Assembly: GCA_009773185.1 (NCBI GenBank)
Contig: WPIF01000025.1
Coordinates: forward strand, 1 to 38,272
Direction of reading: 5' to 3'
Length of the DNA stretch: 38,272 bases
Origin: Nitrospirota bacterium
GTDB taxonomy: Bacteria; Nitrospirota; Thermodesulfovibrionia; Thermodesulfovibrionales; UBA1546
Positions 1 through 7,637 of this stretch are shown here, piece after piece. The notes under the pieces were generated by a model. The model made no database searches, was not told where the DNA came from, and saw only the letters and a list, made by a program, of their open reading frames with translations. Position 1 is the stretch's first letter; every line of letters starts with the position of its first letter. A program made the position numbers and the translations under genes.

Positions 1-58
1 CTGATAAACGGTTCTCCACAATGCATCAGTATACCAAAATATCTCCGGACATCATTCA

Positions 59-77
59 CCCACGGGCAAGCCCGTGG
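59..77. repeat. REP-like palindrome (ACGGGC family)
   Basis: A perfect inverted repeat, CCACGGGCAAGCCCGTGG, with an 8-bp stem and AA loop. The same 19 bp (with one more leading C) recurs at 38182-38200, inside the last gene of the window, so it is a dispersed repeat and not a local terminator. No T run follows on either strand. Confidence 0.75.
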
Positions 78-96
78 AACTCTGATAACGTGTTAG

Positions 97-117
97 ACCC
101 TGAAACAAGTTCAGGGT
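97..117. repeat. REP-like palindrome (CCCTGAA family)
   Basis: Inverted repeat with arms ACCCTGAA and TTCAGGGT around a 5-nt loop. It lies only 19 bp after the first palindrome. Together they occupy most of the recognisable structure in bases 1-247, which otherwise hold no gene; a TTGACA hexamer at 163-168 has no convincing -10 partner. Confidence 0.6.
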
Positions 118-247
118 GACAAAACAAAACAATAGAAAAAGAATACCATACAGAAGATTACCTTGACAACAGATTTAAAATACAAAATCCCGTTAAGACA
201 AAATCTCTCCTATTGCACCGCAGATATTTTTGTGATAGTGTTTATCT

Positions 248-997
248 ATGGAAGAAAAAAGACGCCATAAAAGGATCAGGGTAAAAGGTGTCTACGGCAA
301 GATACTCAAGACTCTTTCAGAACTGAACATATTGAACCTGAGTTTAGGCGGAGCTGCAATAGAGGTCAAGAAAAGCCTTGTTGTAGGCAAAGAATATTCT
401 ATTCTTATTGAGGATAAAGGCAAACAGATAGAGCTGAAGGGGATTGTTATATGGTCTGTTCTAAAAAAATCACAAAAAGAGACTCTTACCGATGTAACGC
501 CTGTATATAATGTCGGCATAAAATTTCATGATGTCCTTACCGATAAAGCAACTGCTCTTATTGATTTCATGGATACGCACAAAGTCGCGGCAAGCAAAGA
601 GAGGCTTATGGGCTTAAGGGTCAAGATTGCTGCGGAGAAAAATGCTGTCCTGTGCGACCCCTTCGGGTACAAGGTCAAGCTTATCAGCCCTTTCGGCATG
701 CTCATAGAGACCATGCAGCCAATGAATCCGGAAGACAGGATGCCAATGGAACTGCTTCTCAAAGACATAACGCCTTTCCGGGGCCGGCTGCAGGGAATGC
801 CTGACGAAGGAGTACCAGCAGATATATACCTTAAGGACGGCAAGGCTATAAGGTTCCTTGGAAGAATTGTCTCCTGCACAGAGATAAATGAAAGCGACCC
901 AAAGATATATGACATTGGAGTTGAATTTCTTGATATGCACGCAGAAGACTGGGCCAACCTCGCAGAATTCATCCGCTCCATCAGCACAGAAAAATAG
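248..997 (+). CDS. PilZ-domain protein, probable c-di-GMP effector
   Basis: A 249-residue soluble protein. The N-terminus carries the PilZ signature in two parts: an RxxxR arm (R5 to R9 in RRHKR) and NxSxxG (N30, S32, G35), which in this family wraps around cyclic di-GMP. The second half (about 125-245) has another PilZ-like beta-barrel ending in IYDIGVEFLDM, echoing YNVGIKFHDV in the first half, so it may be a tandem arrangement with only the first copy keeping a clear ligand motif. No signal peptide or membrane segment is visible. The ATG has no good ribosome binding site. No partner gene is adjacent, so the controlled process (motility, exopolysaccharide or other) cannot be told from context. 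Confidence 0.8.
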   Translation: MEEKRRHKRIRVKGVYGKILKTLSELNILNLSLGGAAIEVKKSLVVGKEYSILIEDKGKQIELKGIVIWSVLKKSQKETLTDVTPVYNVGIKFHDVLTDKATALIDFMDTHKVAASKERLMGLRVKIAAEKNAVLCDPFGYKVKLISPFGMLIETMQPMNPEDRMPMELLLKDITPFRGRLQGMPDEGVPADIYLKDGKAIRFLGRIVSCTEINESDPKIYDIGVEFLDMHAEDWANLAEFIRSISTEK

Positions 998-1068
998 CAG
1001 CTTTACTTGTATTTTCCTTTTCCGGCCCGGACAATCAGCCCGGCGCATCAGGCTATAAAAAATTATGG

Positions 1069-1097
1069 TTGACTTTTTATAAGGCTGCCTATATATT
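1069..1097 (+). promoter_or_regulatory. sigma70-type promoter of the cytochrome operon
   Basis: TTGACT (1069-1074) and TATATT (1092-1097) are separated by exactly 17 bp, five of six matches in each box. The predicted start near 1104 leaves a short leader with AAGGAGG at 1127-1133 before the ATG at 1142. Confidence 0.65.
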
Positions 1098-1141
1098 TTA
1101 ATTATTAGAAAACCTAAATCCAAAGAAAGGAGGTAGCAAAA

Positions 1142-2971
1142 ATGTTCAGATTTTATGGCGGACAAGTCGTAAAAAAGGGAACTTACTGGAATCTGTCCAG
1201 CGGAGAGAGCATTGAACTGGAGCATGAAAAAATTCTCCCCGGCAGCAGACAGGTAAGATACCTGAAGGTGCCGGCCACAGGCATCTTCATCCTCGGCCCC
1301 ATTTCAGGCCTGCTGTTTATATGCCTGCTCCCATTGATGTCTCTGCTCATCGTAATTACACTTCTCTCGCGCATAGCAGTAGCTTCTGATGCCCTGAAAT
1401 CCGACGAGGCTGCAATGTGCATGGGCTGCCACTCAGCACAGGGCGTTGTCAAGACATTCAAGAACAAGGAAAAAGTTTCTGTCTACATCGAAGAAAGCCA
1501 CTTCAAAAATACCGTGCACGGCTTCCTGACCTGCACCAGCTGCCACAGCACAGTCTCCATGGACAACCACCCCTCAGCCCAGTATGCAAGCAAAAAAGAG
1601 TTTGCAATTCAGATCTCAAAAGCTTGCAAGACATGCCATAGCGATGAACAGGTTCTGGCAAAGCCAATACACAAGCAAGCCATAACCCGGGCCAATGCCC
1701 CGCCGTGTTCAGATTGCCATGGTTCCCACTCCATCAGCAAAGTCTCAGGAGGTAAAGCAACAGCCAGCAACTCTCAGTACTGTCTCACCTGTCACAAAAA
1801 AGACCTGAATCTCTCAATGAAAGGGGAAACTCTTTCTCTTACAATCGATGAAACAATTCTAAGGAAATCGGTGCACGGCAACCACAACTGTTCTGATTGC
1901 CACACCCAGTTTTCCAAAAAAGAGCACCCGGTAAAGACTTTCGGAAGCAAACGCGAACTATCAATATCCGTAGCCGGGGTGTGCAAGGGGTGTCACCCTG
2001 AAAAATACAAACAGTATCAGGGAAGCATTCACTCCAATATGCTTACGCAGGGCAACCTTAAAGCCCCTGTATGCACAGACTGTCACGGCGCCCACTCTGT
2101 GGGACATAAGGCACTGGTAGAAACAATAAGCGGGGTGCCATGCAAAAAATGTCATGAGGCTACATTTGAGGCCTACAAATCAAGCGTCCATGGCCAGGCA
2201 AAAACTAACGGCAAGGGCAATGCGCCTATATGCTCTTCCTGCCATTCTGCACATGAGATGAGGCCTGCTCTTGCATCAAGGTCGCCCAGGGCAACATGCA
2301 TGGGGTGCCACAAGAACGCAGCGGCCCTCCATAAAGAGTGGCTTCCAAACTCAGATATACATCTTGAGGCTGTAGCCTGCACTGCCTGTCATGTCCCTGA
2401 TGCGGAACGCAGGGTTTACCTGCGCGTAACTGACAGCGCTTCGGGCGAGAATATCTCCAAAGCCAGGGTAAAACAATTTCTTGGAGCAAACTACGAAAGT
2501 TTAACACTGGCCAAGGCAAATGGCATTGAAGACCAGCAGCTCTGGGATATGTACCAGAAGCTCGGCGATAGCGGCACAAAAATGAACCTTACGGGAACGC
2601 TCGGGCTTAATGATTGCAACCAGTCTCATAGTCTGGCTCCCAAGGGCAAGGCGCTAAAACAGTGCGACAGATGCCATGATGCCGATTCAAAGTCCTTCAA
2701 GGCAGTCAGTATGGCAATTATCACGCCGGACGGCCATGAAGAGCGCTACAATGTAAACCCGGCGGTGTTGGGCTCCATGTTCACAATACTGCCTTTAAAC
2801 CAGTTCTATGCGCTTGGCGGCACGCGGATAAAGATACTGGATATCATTGGAATACTGATGGTCGTCGGCGGCATGTCAGTTCCGATAGTCCACATAACAT
2901 TAAGGATACTGACCTCGCCGATAAGAGAGGCCAGGAGACTTAACAAACTAAGGAAGGAGGGCAGGAGATGA
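1142..2971 (+). CDS. membrane-anchored multihaem cytochrome c (13 CxxCH)
   Basis: A 609-residue protein with 13 CxxCH haem-binding motifs between about residues 93 and 512, plus one degenerate motif CNQSH (C492 to H496) where the second cysteine is serine. A hydrophobic segment near 46-80 precedes the haem region and a second near 558-585 follows it, so the haem domain should lie outside the inner membrane, anchored at both ends. The haem spacing with extra histidines recalls the NapC/NrfH and cytochrome c3 families, but the exact family is not clear. The start is set by AAGGAGG, 8 nt upstream. The stop overlaps the start of the cytochrome b gene (ATGA), which points to one complex moving electrons between the quinone pool and the periplasm. 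Terminal partner unknown. Confidence 0.88.
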   Translation: MFRFYGGQVVKKGTYWNLSSGESIELEHEKILPGSRQVRYLKVPATGIFILGPISGLLFICLLPLMSLLIVITLLSRIAVASDALKSDEAAMCMGCHSAQGVVKTFKNKEKVSVYIEESHFKNTVHGFLTCTSCHSTVSMDNHPSAQYASKKEFAIQISKACKTCHSDEQVLAKPIHKQAITRANAPPCSDCHGSHSISKVSGGKATASNSQYCLTCHKKDLNLSMKGETLSLTIDETILRKSVHGNHNCSDCHTQFSKKEHPVKTFGSKRELSISVAGVCKGCHPEKYKQYQGSIHSNMLTQGNLKAPVCTDCHGAHSVGHKALVETISGVPCKKCHEATFEAYKSSVHGQAKTNGKGNAPICSSCHSAHEMRPALASRSPRATCMGCHKNAAALHKEWLPNSDIHLEAVACTACHVPDAERRVYLRVTDSASGENISKARVKQFLGANYESLTLAKANGIEDQQLWDMYQKLGDSGTKMNLTGTLGLNDCNQSHSLAPKGKALKQCDRCHDADSKSFKAVSMAIITPDGHEERYNVNPAVLGSMFTILPLNQFYALGGTRIKILDIIGILMVVGGMSVPIVHITLRILTSPIREARRLNKLRKEGRR

Positions 2972-3603
2972 AAAAAATATACCTCCATCCACTGCCGGTA
3001 AGGATATGGCACTGGATAAATGCATTAAGCTTTCTGCTGTTGATAGTCACAGGGCTCCAGATAAGGTACCGCGATGTTTTTAAATTAACATCGTTCAAGA
3101 CCGCTGTTGATATCCACAACATATTAGGGTTTGTTCTGCTCTTCAACTTCTTTATCTGGCTGATTTACTATCTTGTCTCGGGCAAGTTCAATATCTATAT
3201 ACCTGAATTCAGCCTCAGAAGCCTTATCGAGGGAAGCATACGGCAGGCAAGGTATTATGGATACGGAATATTTGTTGGTGAGGAGAATCCGCACCACAGC
3301 ACGCCGGATAACAAATTCAATCCCATGCAGCAGATGGCCTATCTGAACATCATGGCGCTCTTCATCCCGATGCAGATAGCAACAGGGCTTCTGATGTGGG
3401 ATGTGAAAGGCTTCTCACAGTGGATCGGCCTTGCAGGAGGGATAAAGATAGTAGACAGCGTCCATGTGCTGCTGTTCCTGTTCTTCACCTCGTTCCTGTT
3501 TGTCCACATCTATCTGGCAACGCTCGGGCATTCGACTTTTGCGCATATAAAGGCAATGTTCGTCGGGTATGAAGAAGAACCGGAGCATGGACACAGCCAC
3601 TGA
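2968..3603 (+). CDS. di-haem cytochrome b membrane subunit
   Basis: A 211-residue protein of the prokaryotic cytochrome b561/formate dehydrogenase gamma type. It begins with HPLPVRIWHW, the typical first helix with a haem-ligand histidine, and has about four membrane helices. Histidines in helix 2 (DIHN) and helix 4 (SVHVLL, FVHIYL) are in the places that bind the two b haems in hydrogenase and formate dehydrogenase cytochromes. The last residues are acidic and His-rich (EPEHGHSH). The start overlaps the stop of the multihaem cytochrome gene by 4 bp, so the two are translated together. Likely role: quinol oxidation or quinone reduction for the attached cytochrome c. No catalytic molybdenum or nickel subunit is in the window. 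Confidence 0.85.
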   Translation: MKKIYLHPLPVRIWHWINALSFLLLIVTGLQIRYRDVFKLTSFKTAVDIHNILGFVLLFNFFIWLIYYLVSGKFNIYIPEFSLRSLIEGSIRQARYYGYGIFVGEENPHHSTPDNKFNPMQQMAYLNIMALFIPMQIATGLLMWDVKGFSQWIGLAGGIKIVDSVHVLLFLFFTSFLFVHIYLATLGHSTFAHIKAMFVGYEEEPEHGHSH

Positions 3604-3845
3604 TTGAATAAGTTTTTAAGTTGTTTCCCCCAGAGGGGTGAGAGGCTTATCCTCTCATCCCTCTACCCTTTTTCCCTTCTTGCCCCTTTAATGATCCTTG
3701 ACAATTATAAAGTTGAACTTTAGATTTTACAGGACAAATTACCCATGCCATACGAACTTCGCTTTTAGTCGTATTACTTTCCCTCGCCCCCTTGTCGCCA
3801 CAGGCGACTCGCCGAGGCGAGAACCCTGTTTCTCTTGATATGGCA

Positions 3846-3920
3846 CTTTTGACTATTGAACTTTTGACTATTGAACTTTTGACTATTGAACTTTTGACTA
3901 TTGAACTTTTGACTATTGAA
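3846..3920. repeat. 15-bp tandem repeat, five exact copies
   Basis: The unit CTTTTGACTATTGAA is repeated five times without any mismatch, ending in CTTA. Exact identity suggests recent expansion by slippage or recombination. Each unit contains TTGACT, a near-perfect -35 hexamer, but no paired -10 box follows each one. Confidence 0.9.
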
Positions 3921-4071
3921 CTTACTCGCTTCTGCGCTTGCTTGCTTCCGAGCTTCCTTGTTATAATGCTGGCAGGTTTTTGGAGAGGAGACTGTTTGCG
4001 GTTAAGAAATATTAAAAATGGGGCGACCCGAATTATAAGTGAAGTGTCTTTTAAAACTTGCTCATTTTTTG

Positions 4072-4077
4072 TATAAT
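4072..4077 (+). promoter_or_regulatory. -10 box placing transcription start at the ATG
   Basis: A perfect TATAAT ends 8 nt before the ATG at 4086. Transcription would begin within about 2 nt of the start codon, so the mRNA would be nearly leaderless. No ribosome binding site is present, in agreement. The -35 region is poor. Confidence 0.45.
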
Positions 4078-4085
4078 GGTTAAAG

Positions 4086-4730
4086 ATGAGTACGTTTAAA
4101 ATCGAGGATGCGACTTTAGTAATTGTTGGCGCGTGGAATGTTGCTATCATTGAACCCCAATGGATCGTCAAAAATGCGCTACAAGTTCCATCAGGAACTA
4201 AGTCGCCGATTGAAATGGAAGTGAGTATGGGGCTAGCCACTAATTTCAGATCGAAAATTAATGATTTATATTTTATTCCCTCAAATGATAAATTTATAAT
4301 CAATCCATCAAAGGAAAATGAAGAGTTGTTTAAACTCGCTGATTTTGCGGCAATTAATTTATACCGGACTCTTTCACATACGCCCATACAAGCCATTGGA
4401 TACAATTTTACCTATGTGCTTGATGCCGATGAAAACTATACTATAGATATTGCAAATTGCGCAGGAACTAATAATTCGGAATTTTATAAGCGAATTAATG
4501 CGATAGCACGGCCTGAAACAAACATCCAACATTCTTTACTCCTCGGTGCAGATGATGCGGCTGTGCTAAATGTGCAATACAACATTACATCGAGCAATAA
4601 ATTTCTCAAAATGAATTACCATTATCAGGTCAATAAGGATGCAAAAAAAATTGAGAAAGCCTTGGGCAAATTTAATAATAACTATCAACACGCTACGTTA
4701 GTTAATTCTGCTTTAACAAAAAAAGGATAA
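4086..4730 (+). CDS. hypothetical protein, first gene of an AT-rich trio
   Basis: A 214-residue soluble protein that I do not recognise. It has no signal peptide or membrane segment. The middle (about 80-125) is a mixed alpha/beta stretch, and the C-terminus is rich in Lys and Asn. Its base composition is clearly more AT-rich than the cytochrome genes upstream or the dcw genes downstream, a sign of transfer. It starts without a ribosome binding site directly behind a TATAAT box. The next gene follows after 4 bp, so the three genes to 5670 are probably one transcript. No function is proposed. Confidence 0.65.
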   Translation: MSTFKIEDATLVIVGAWNVAIIEPQWIVKNALQVPSGTKSPIEMEVSMGLATNFRSKINDLYFIPSNDKFIINPSKENEELFKLADFAAINLYRTLSHTPIQAIGYNFTYVLDADENYTIDIANCAGTNNSEFYKRINAIARPETNIQHSLLLGADDAAVLNVQYNITSSNKFLKMNYHYQVNKDAKKIEKALGKFNNNYQHATLVNSALTKKG

Positions 4731-4734
4731 AAAT

Positions 4735-5073
4735 ATGAATATGAATCTGAATAACCAAACTATGATAGCAACATTGGCTACTACAATAGTAACATTGCAC
4801 TTGATGTCATTTGAGCCAATTAAAGATACAACATCCGAGGAAACATCTACACCAGAGACCTATGTTTTAGACGGTTTTTTCGAACCACAGTACAGAGTAA
4901 TTAATGGAAAATTTTTCCCATTAACTGAGCCTATTGTAACAAGCATAGAGGCTGCAAGTAATTTCTTGGAAATAGGCAACTTTTTATTCAAAAATTCTAG
5001 AGATATTTCCGCAGAAGAATCTGCCATGATGCACAATTTTATTCAGAAAAGATATAAAAAATTAAAGATTTAA
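4735..5073 (+). CDS. small hypothetical protein, second gene of the trio
   Basis: A 112-residue protein of unknown function. Residues about 9-26 are moderately hydrophobic and could be a weak signal anchor, followed by a Thr/Glu-rich linker (about 30-43) and a mostly helical C-terminal half ending in a basic patch (KRYKKLKI). The start has AAGGA about 7 nt upstream and lies 4 bp after the preceding stop. AT-rich like its neighbours. The size and position between two other unknown genes suggest a subunit of a shared system, but that rests on operon structure only. Confidence 0.55.
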   Translation: MNMNLNNQTMIATLATTIVTLHLMSFEPIKDTTSEETSTPETYVLDGFFEPQYRVINGKFFPLTEPIVTSIEAASNFLEIGNFLFKNSRDISAEESAMMHNFIQKRYKKLKI

Positions 5074-5076
5074 TCA

Positions 5077-5670
5077 ATGGCACTAGAAGATGCTATTAAT
5101 AGATCAAGTGTAATCCTGCCGGAACATAAGCCAGAACTTTTAAGGTGTTTAAAAACATTTCCGGTCAATCTTGAGAAATGGTTATACGGGGTAGGGATTG
5201 CTGATGCTAGCACACTTTTCCAAGGTGATATAATTTTAGATATTCCTGTATGCTTCATTGATGACTCGGGTGAAACTCTCTTGGGAAAAGATGCGGTTGC
5301 TTTGATTTCTCACACATGTGACATGCAACTAAATCGTCACGATTTCATCGTAGTTTCTCCCATCGTTTCGTTTGATGAGTATAAATTCTTAAACAATTAT
5401 GAAGAAAATAAAGAGCGAATTGACGACCTATTAACTGCTATTCGTAAAAATGACATTTTCAGATATTTTTATCTTCCTGCACAAAAAGGTTTGCCGGAAA
5501 GCTTTATTGATTTTTCAAGAATGGTGACCATTTCTAATGCTTTTTTAAATTCGATTAAAGCAATAAAGGCTAAAAATTGCATATTGTCGTTATCTCAAAT
5601 TGGCTCTTATTTATTTCTCATTAAATTAACTTATCATCTCGCTAGAATGGAAAGACCTTCGCAGAACTAG
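5077..5670 (+). CDS. hypothetical protein with an SHTCD motif, third gene of the trio
   Basis: A 197-residue protein starting 3 bp after the previous stop. The centre holds LISHTCDMQLNRHDFIVVSP (about residues 78-97); a histidine-cysteine-aspartate cluster on a beta strand like this looks like a conserved active or metal-binding site, and I have a general impression of similar (S/T)xTCD motifs in small accessory-region proteins, but I cannot name the family. N-terminal residues 1-50 are helical. No signal peptide. The gene shares the low-GC composition of the island. No strong ribosome binding site, so translation may be coupled to the preceding gene. Confidence 0.6.
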   Translation: MALEDAINRSSVILPEHKPELLRCLKTFPVNLEKWLYGVGIADASTLFQGDIILDIPVCFIDDSGETLLGKDAVALISHTCDMQLNRHDFIVVSPIVSFDEYKFLNNYEENKERIDDLLTAIRKNDIFRYFYLPAQKGLPESFIDFSRMVTISNAFLNSIKAIKAKNCILSLSQIGSYLFLIKLTYHLARMERPSQN

Positions 5671-5784
5671 CCAGAAGGGAAGAAAAAAGGCAGGTCTTGA
5701 TAGCCTGCGGGTCGTTTTAAGGGCTCGGTTTATATTTAAACTGAATTATCAGTTGCTTCCTATTGTATTTCAGTGAAAATTTGC

Positions 5785-5813
5785 TTGACAGTCCCTTATC
5801 CCCTTTATATAAT
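5785..5813 (+). promoter_or_regulatory. perfect consensus sigma70 promoter
   Basis: TTGACA (5785-5790), a 17-bp spacer and TATAAT (5808-5813): all twelve consensus bases at the ideal spacing. The predicted start near 5820 gives a leader of about 59 nt containing the AGGAG ribosome binding site of the ClpP-like gene. This promoter makes that gene a separate unit from the upstream trio. Confidence 0.8.
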
Positions 5814-5878
5814 CCATCCAAATGCATAAGCGATATAAAAATAATATTCTGTAAATAAAATAAAAAAGGAGAATTAAG

Positions 5879-6439
5879 ATGCCAGTTCCAGCCAAGACCA
5901 TTTACATTAATTTTTTTGAAGAAATTATTCCTCAGCGTGTTTTTCAATTTATTAGTTTCTGCACTCAGATTTTTCAGCAACAGCAGCCAGATATCCTTCA
6001 AATTAATATCGCCTCTCCTGGCGGTAGTGTTGCTGCAGGTATGATTCTTCATAATTATCTCAAATCACTTCCTTGTAAGCTTATCATGCATAATATTGGC
6101 TCTGTTGATTCAATTGCTACAATTATTTTTTTAGCTGGTGAAGAACGATACGCCAATCCTAATTCATCTTTCTTGTTCCATGGCATAGTAACTAATTTCC
6201 CAGCCCAAACGTCCATGACGATGTTCCAATTAAAAGAACGCCTAAGCAGTCTAGAAGTTGACCAAAATAAAATATCAAATACAATCACAGAACTTACAAA
6301 AATCTCCAAGTCTGAACTTGATAATCTGTTCTTGCAAGGGGAAGTCAAATCCCCAGACTTTGCTCTTGAAAAAGGGTTCATTCATGAAATAAAAGGAATG
6401 AAGCTTCCGAAAGATGCAATCGTTTTTAGCTTTGCTTAA
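5879..6439 (+). CDS. ClpP/crotonase-fold serine protease-like protein
   Basis: A 186-residue protein with the ClpP fold. ASPGGSVAAGMILHNYL (about 45-61) matches the glycine-rich oxyanion strand. NIGSVDSIATIIFLAG (72-87) aligns with the ClpP nucleophile region, placing the serine at S78, and NSSFLFHG places the histidine at H101. The third triad residue is uncertain: the position equivalent to ClpP Asp171 falls near G154/E155, not on an aspartate. At 186 residues it is close to a bare ClpP, without a propeptide. AGGAG lies 6-10 nt upstream of the ATG. No Clp ATPase gene is nearby, so it may act with a housekeeping ATPase, alone, or with the AT-rich trio upstream. AT-rich composition supports acquisition by transfer. 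Confidence 0.8.
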   Translation: MPVPAKTIYINFFEEIIPQRVFQFISFCTQIFQQQQPDILQINIASPGGSVAAGMILHNYLKSLPCKLIMHNIGSVDSIATIIFLAGEERYANPNSSFLFHGIVTNFPAQTSMTMFQLKERLSSLEVDQNKISNTITELTKISKSELDNLFLQGEVKSPDFALEKGFIHEIKGMKLPKDAIVFSFA

Positions 6440-6786
6440 GGTTTAATGAGATAGTCCTATTTAATTTAAATTCCTTTTTTTGCGCATTAAAAATGCGTAT
6501 TCCTACACTTAGGCTACAAACAATACGGCTTCCCATCGCTGTTGACTTGCAGGAGAAGTATGCTTAACCGCTTGAATTATGAAATTTCCAGGACACTACA
6601 CTTAATTCCTGATGCCGTAATTCAAAAAAAGGAATAGGGACAGGCAGTTATTCACCATTTTAGTTTATTAATTGGAAAGTAGCTGTGGCAGAATATGCCG
6701 ACAGAGTTCCAGCCATCTCCTATCCCCTTTCCTTTTCCCCAAAACAATTCCTTTATGCTAAAATTATATCGAAAGGAGTTAATGTC
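6440..6786. other. 347-bp intergenic stretch between the ClpP-like gene and the toxin-antitoxin pair
   Basis: No gene is supported. It holds a small perfect hairpin (CGCATT-AAA-AATGCG, 6483-6497) preceded rather than followed by a T run, so it is not a clear terminator for the upstream gene. A possible extended -10 element, TGCTAAAAT (6756-6764), lies just ahead of the AGGAG of the antitoxin gene. Confidence 0.4.
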
Positions 6787-7008
6787 ATGCTTAAAGCGGA
6801 GAAAATAAAAAAAGAGATAGATGTCCTGCCAACGGCTATGCTGGATGACGTGGAGAAGTTCATCAAGGGACTTAAGACACGCAAGAAAAATGGCAAGAGG
6901 AAATCCTTTCTTCTGTCTGGGCTGGCTGATATGGCTGCTGATATAGATTTACCAAGGGATTTCTCAAAGCACCACGACCATTATCTTTACGGCCTCCCGA
7001 AAAAATGA
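6787..7008 (+). CDS. VapB-like antitoxin of a PIN toxin pair
   Basis: A 73-residue protein. The open frame continues further upstream, but the ATG at 6787 is chosen because AGGAG (6774-6778) is 8 nt in front of it and because antitoxins of this type are 70-80 residues long. The N-terminus (KKEIDVLPTAMLDDVEKFI) resembles the DUF2281-type antitoxins, with a helix-rich N-terminal part and a flexible basic C-terminus that should wrap the toxin. Its stop overlaps the start of the PIN gene (ATGA). Expected role: neutralise the toxin and, as is usual in such pairs, repress the shared promoter. Confidence 0.75.
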   Translation: MLKAEKIKKEIDVLPTAMLDDVEKFIKGLKTRKKNGKRKSFLLSGLADMAADIDLPRDFSKHHDHYLYGLPKK

Positions 7009-7406
7009 GCGGCATCTTCCTCGACACCGGCTATTTGATAGCACTGGTCAATAAAAAAGATAACCTGCATAAAGCTGCTGTAGAGGCATCAGAAAAATAT
7101 CATGGCCCTTTTCTAACCACGCAGCTTATTCTTATTGAACTCGCAAACAGCCTTTGCCTTCCGCTTCAAAAACCGCTTGCAATAAGGATGATAGATAAAA
7201 TACAGGCCGACCCCCTAACCACGGTTATCCCTGTTACTTTTGACAGATTCGAAAAAGCCCTGTCACTCTATAAAAAGCGTAATGACAAGTCATGGGGCAT
7301 GATAGACTGCTTTTCATTCATTGCGCTGGATGAATTCGGAGTGAAACAGGCGCTTACTTTTGATGAGCATTTCAGACAGGCTGGTTATAAAGTTCCCTTG
7401 TTGTAG
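7005..7406 (+). CDS. VapC-like PIN-domain toxin
   Basis: A 133-residue PIN-domain ribonuclease. The acidic residues that bind the catalytic metal ions are all in place: D7 in the first strand (IFLDTGY), E45 (LIELAN), D101 (GMIDC) and D120 (TFDEHF). Length is typical for VapC. It overlaps the antitoxin gene by 4 bp, so the two are co-translated. PIN toxins cut tRNA or rRNA at specific sites when the antitoxin is degraded; the target cannot be predicted here. The base composition is closer to the chromosome than that of the upstream trio, so the pair may have arrived separately. Confidence 0.88.
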   Translation: MSGIFLDTGYLIALVNKKDNLHKAAVEASEKYHGPFLTTQLILIELANSLCLPLQKPLAIRMIDKIQADPLTTVIPVTFDRFEKALSLYKKRNDKSWGMIDCFSFIALDEFGVKQALTFDEHFRQAGYKVPLL

Positions 7407-7592
7407 ATTCCTGCTGGTGAATTCCGGTAACACCATACTTAACTCTTAGCACTGTAATTCATAATCCGCAGTATACCCTCAGCAAAAAATCCTATCCTGT
7501 TCAATCGCCCTCAAAAAATATCTCAGAAATTGCCACGGGCTTTGCCCTCGCAATGATATGCTTTGCAGGGCAAATATTTTTCAGGGAGGGGG

Positions 7593-7620
7593 AGGGGCTT
7601 CCAGGGGGATGGAAGCCCCT
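7593..7620 (-). terminator. strong stem-loop downstream of ftsZ
   Basis: A perfect 11-bp stem (AGGGGCTTCCA with TGGAAGCCCCT) around a 6-nt loop, 18 bp beyond the ftsZ stop and between convergent genes. It could end transcription from both sides, but it lacks a T run on either strand, so it is not a textbook intrinsic terminator and may be another dispersed palindrome. Confidence 0.4.
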
Positions 7621-7637
7621 ATTGGGGGGAAACAACT

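Larger units (their letters stand above)
3604..4085. other. 482-bp intergenic stretch at the edge of the accessory island
   Basis: No gene is supported here. It contains two adjacent perfect hairpins (TCGCC-ACA-GGCGA at 3795-3807 and CTCGCC-GA-GGCGAG at 3808-3821), the 15-bp tandem repeat at 3846-3920, and a -10 box just before the next gene. The first hairpin resembles one nested in the 12055-12222 palindromic element. Both strands have open frames through the tandem repeat, but only because the 15-bp unit is a multiple of three. Confidence 0.6.

Noticed and set aside
998-1141. A possible c-di-GMP riboswitch between the PilZ and cytochrome genes
   Set aside because: No GEMM-I core sequences could be found; the region is explained by a promoter and a ribosome binding site.
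3846-3920. A CRISPR array
   Set aside because: The repeats are directly adjacent without spacers and only 15 bp long; no cas gene is present. No CRISPR array was found anywhere in the window.
3792-4076. A 94-codon plus-strand frame encoding repeated LLTIE
   Set aside because: It consists mostly of translated tandem repeat, with no ribosome binding site and no conserved features outside the repeat.
3647-4405. A 252-codon open frame on the minus strand
   Set aside because: It runs through the 15-bp repeat (open only because 15 is a multiple of three), is antisense to a better-supported gene and has no protein-like composition.
6605-6645. A REP-associated GGGACAG-type repeat before the toxin-antitoxin pair
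   Set aside because: Only a short GGAATAGGGACAG string is present, without a second arm or second copy in the window.
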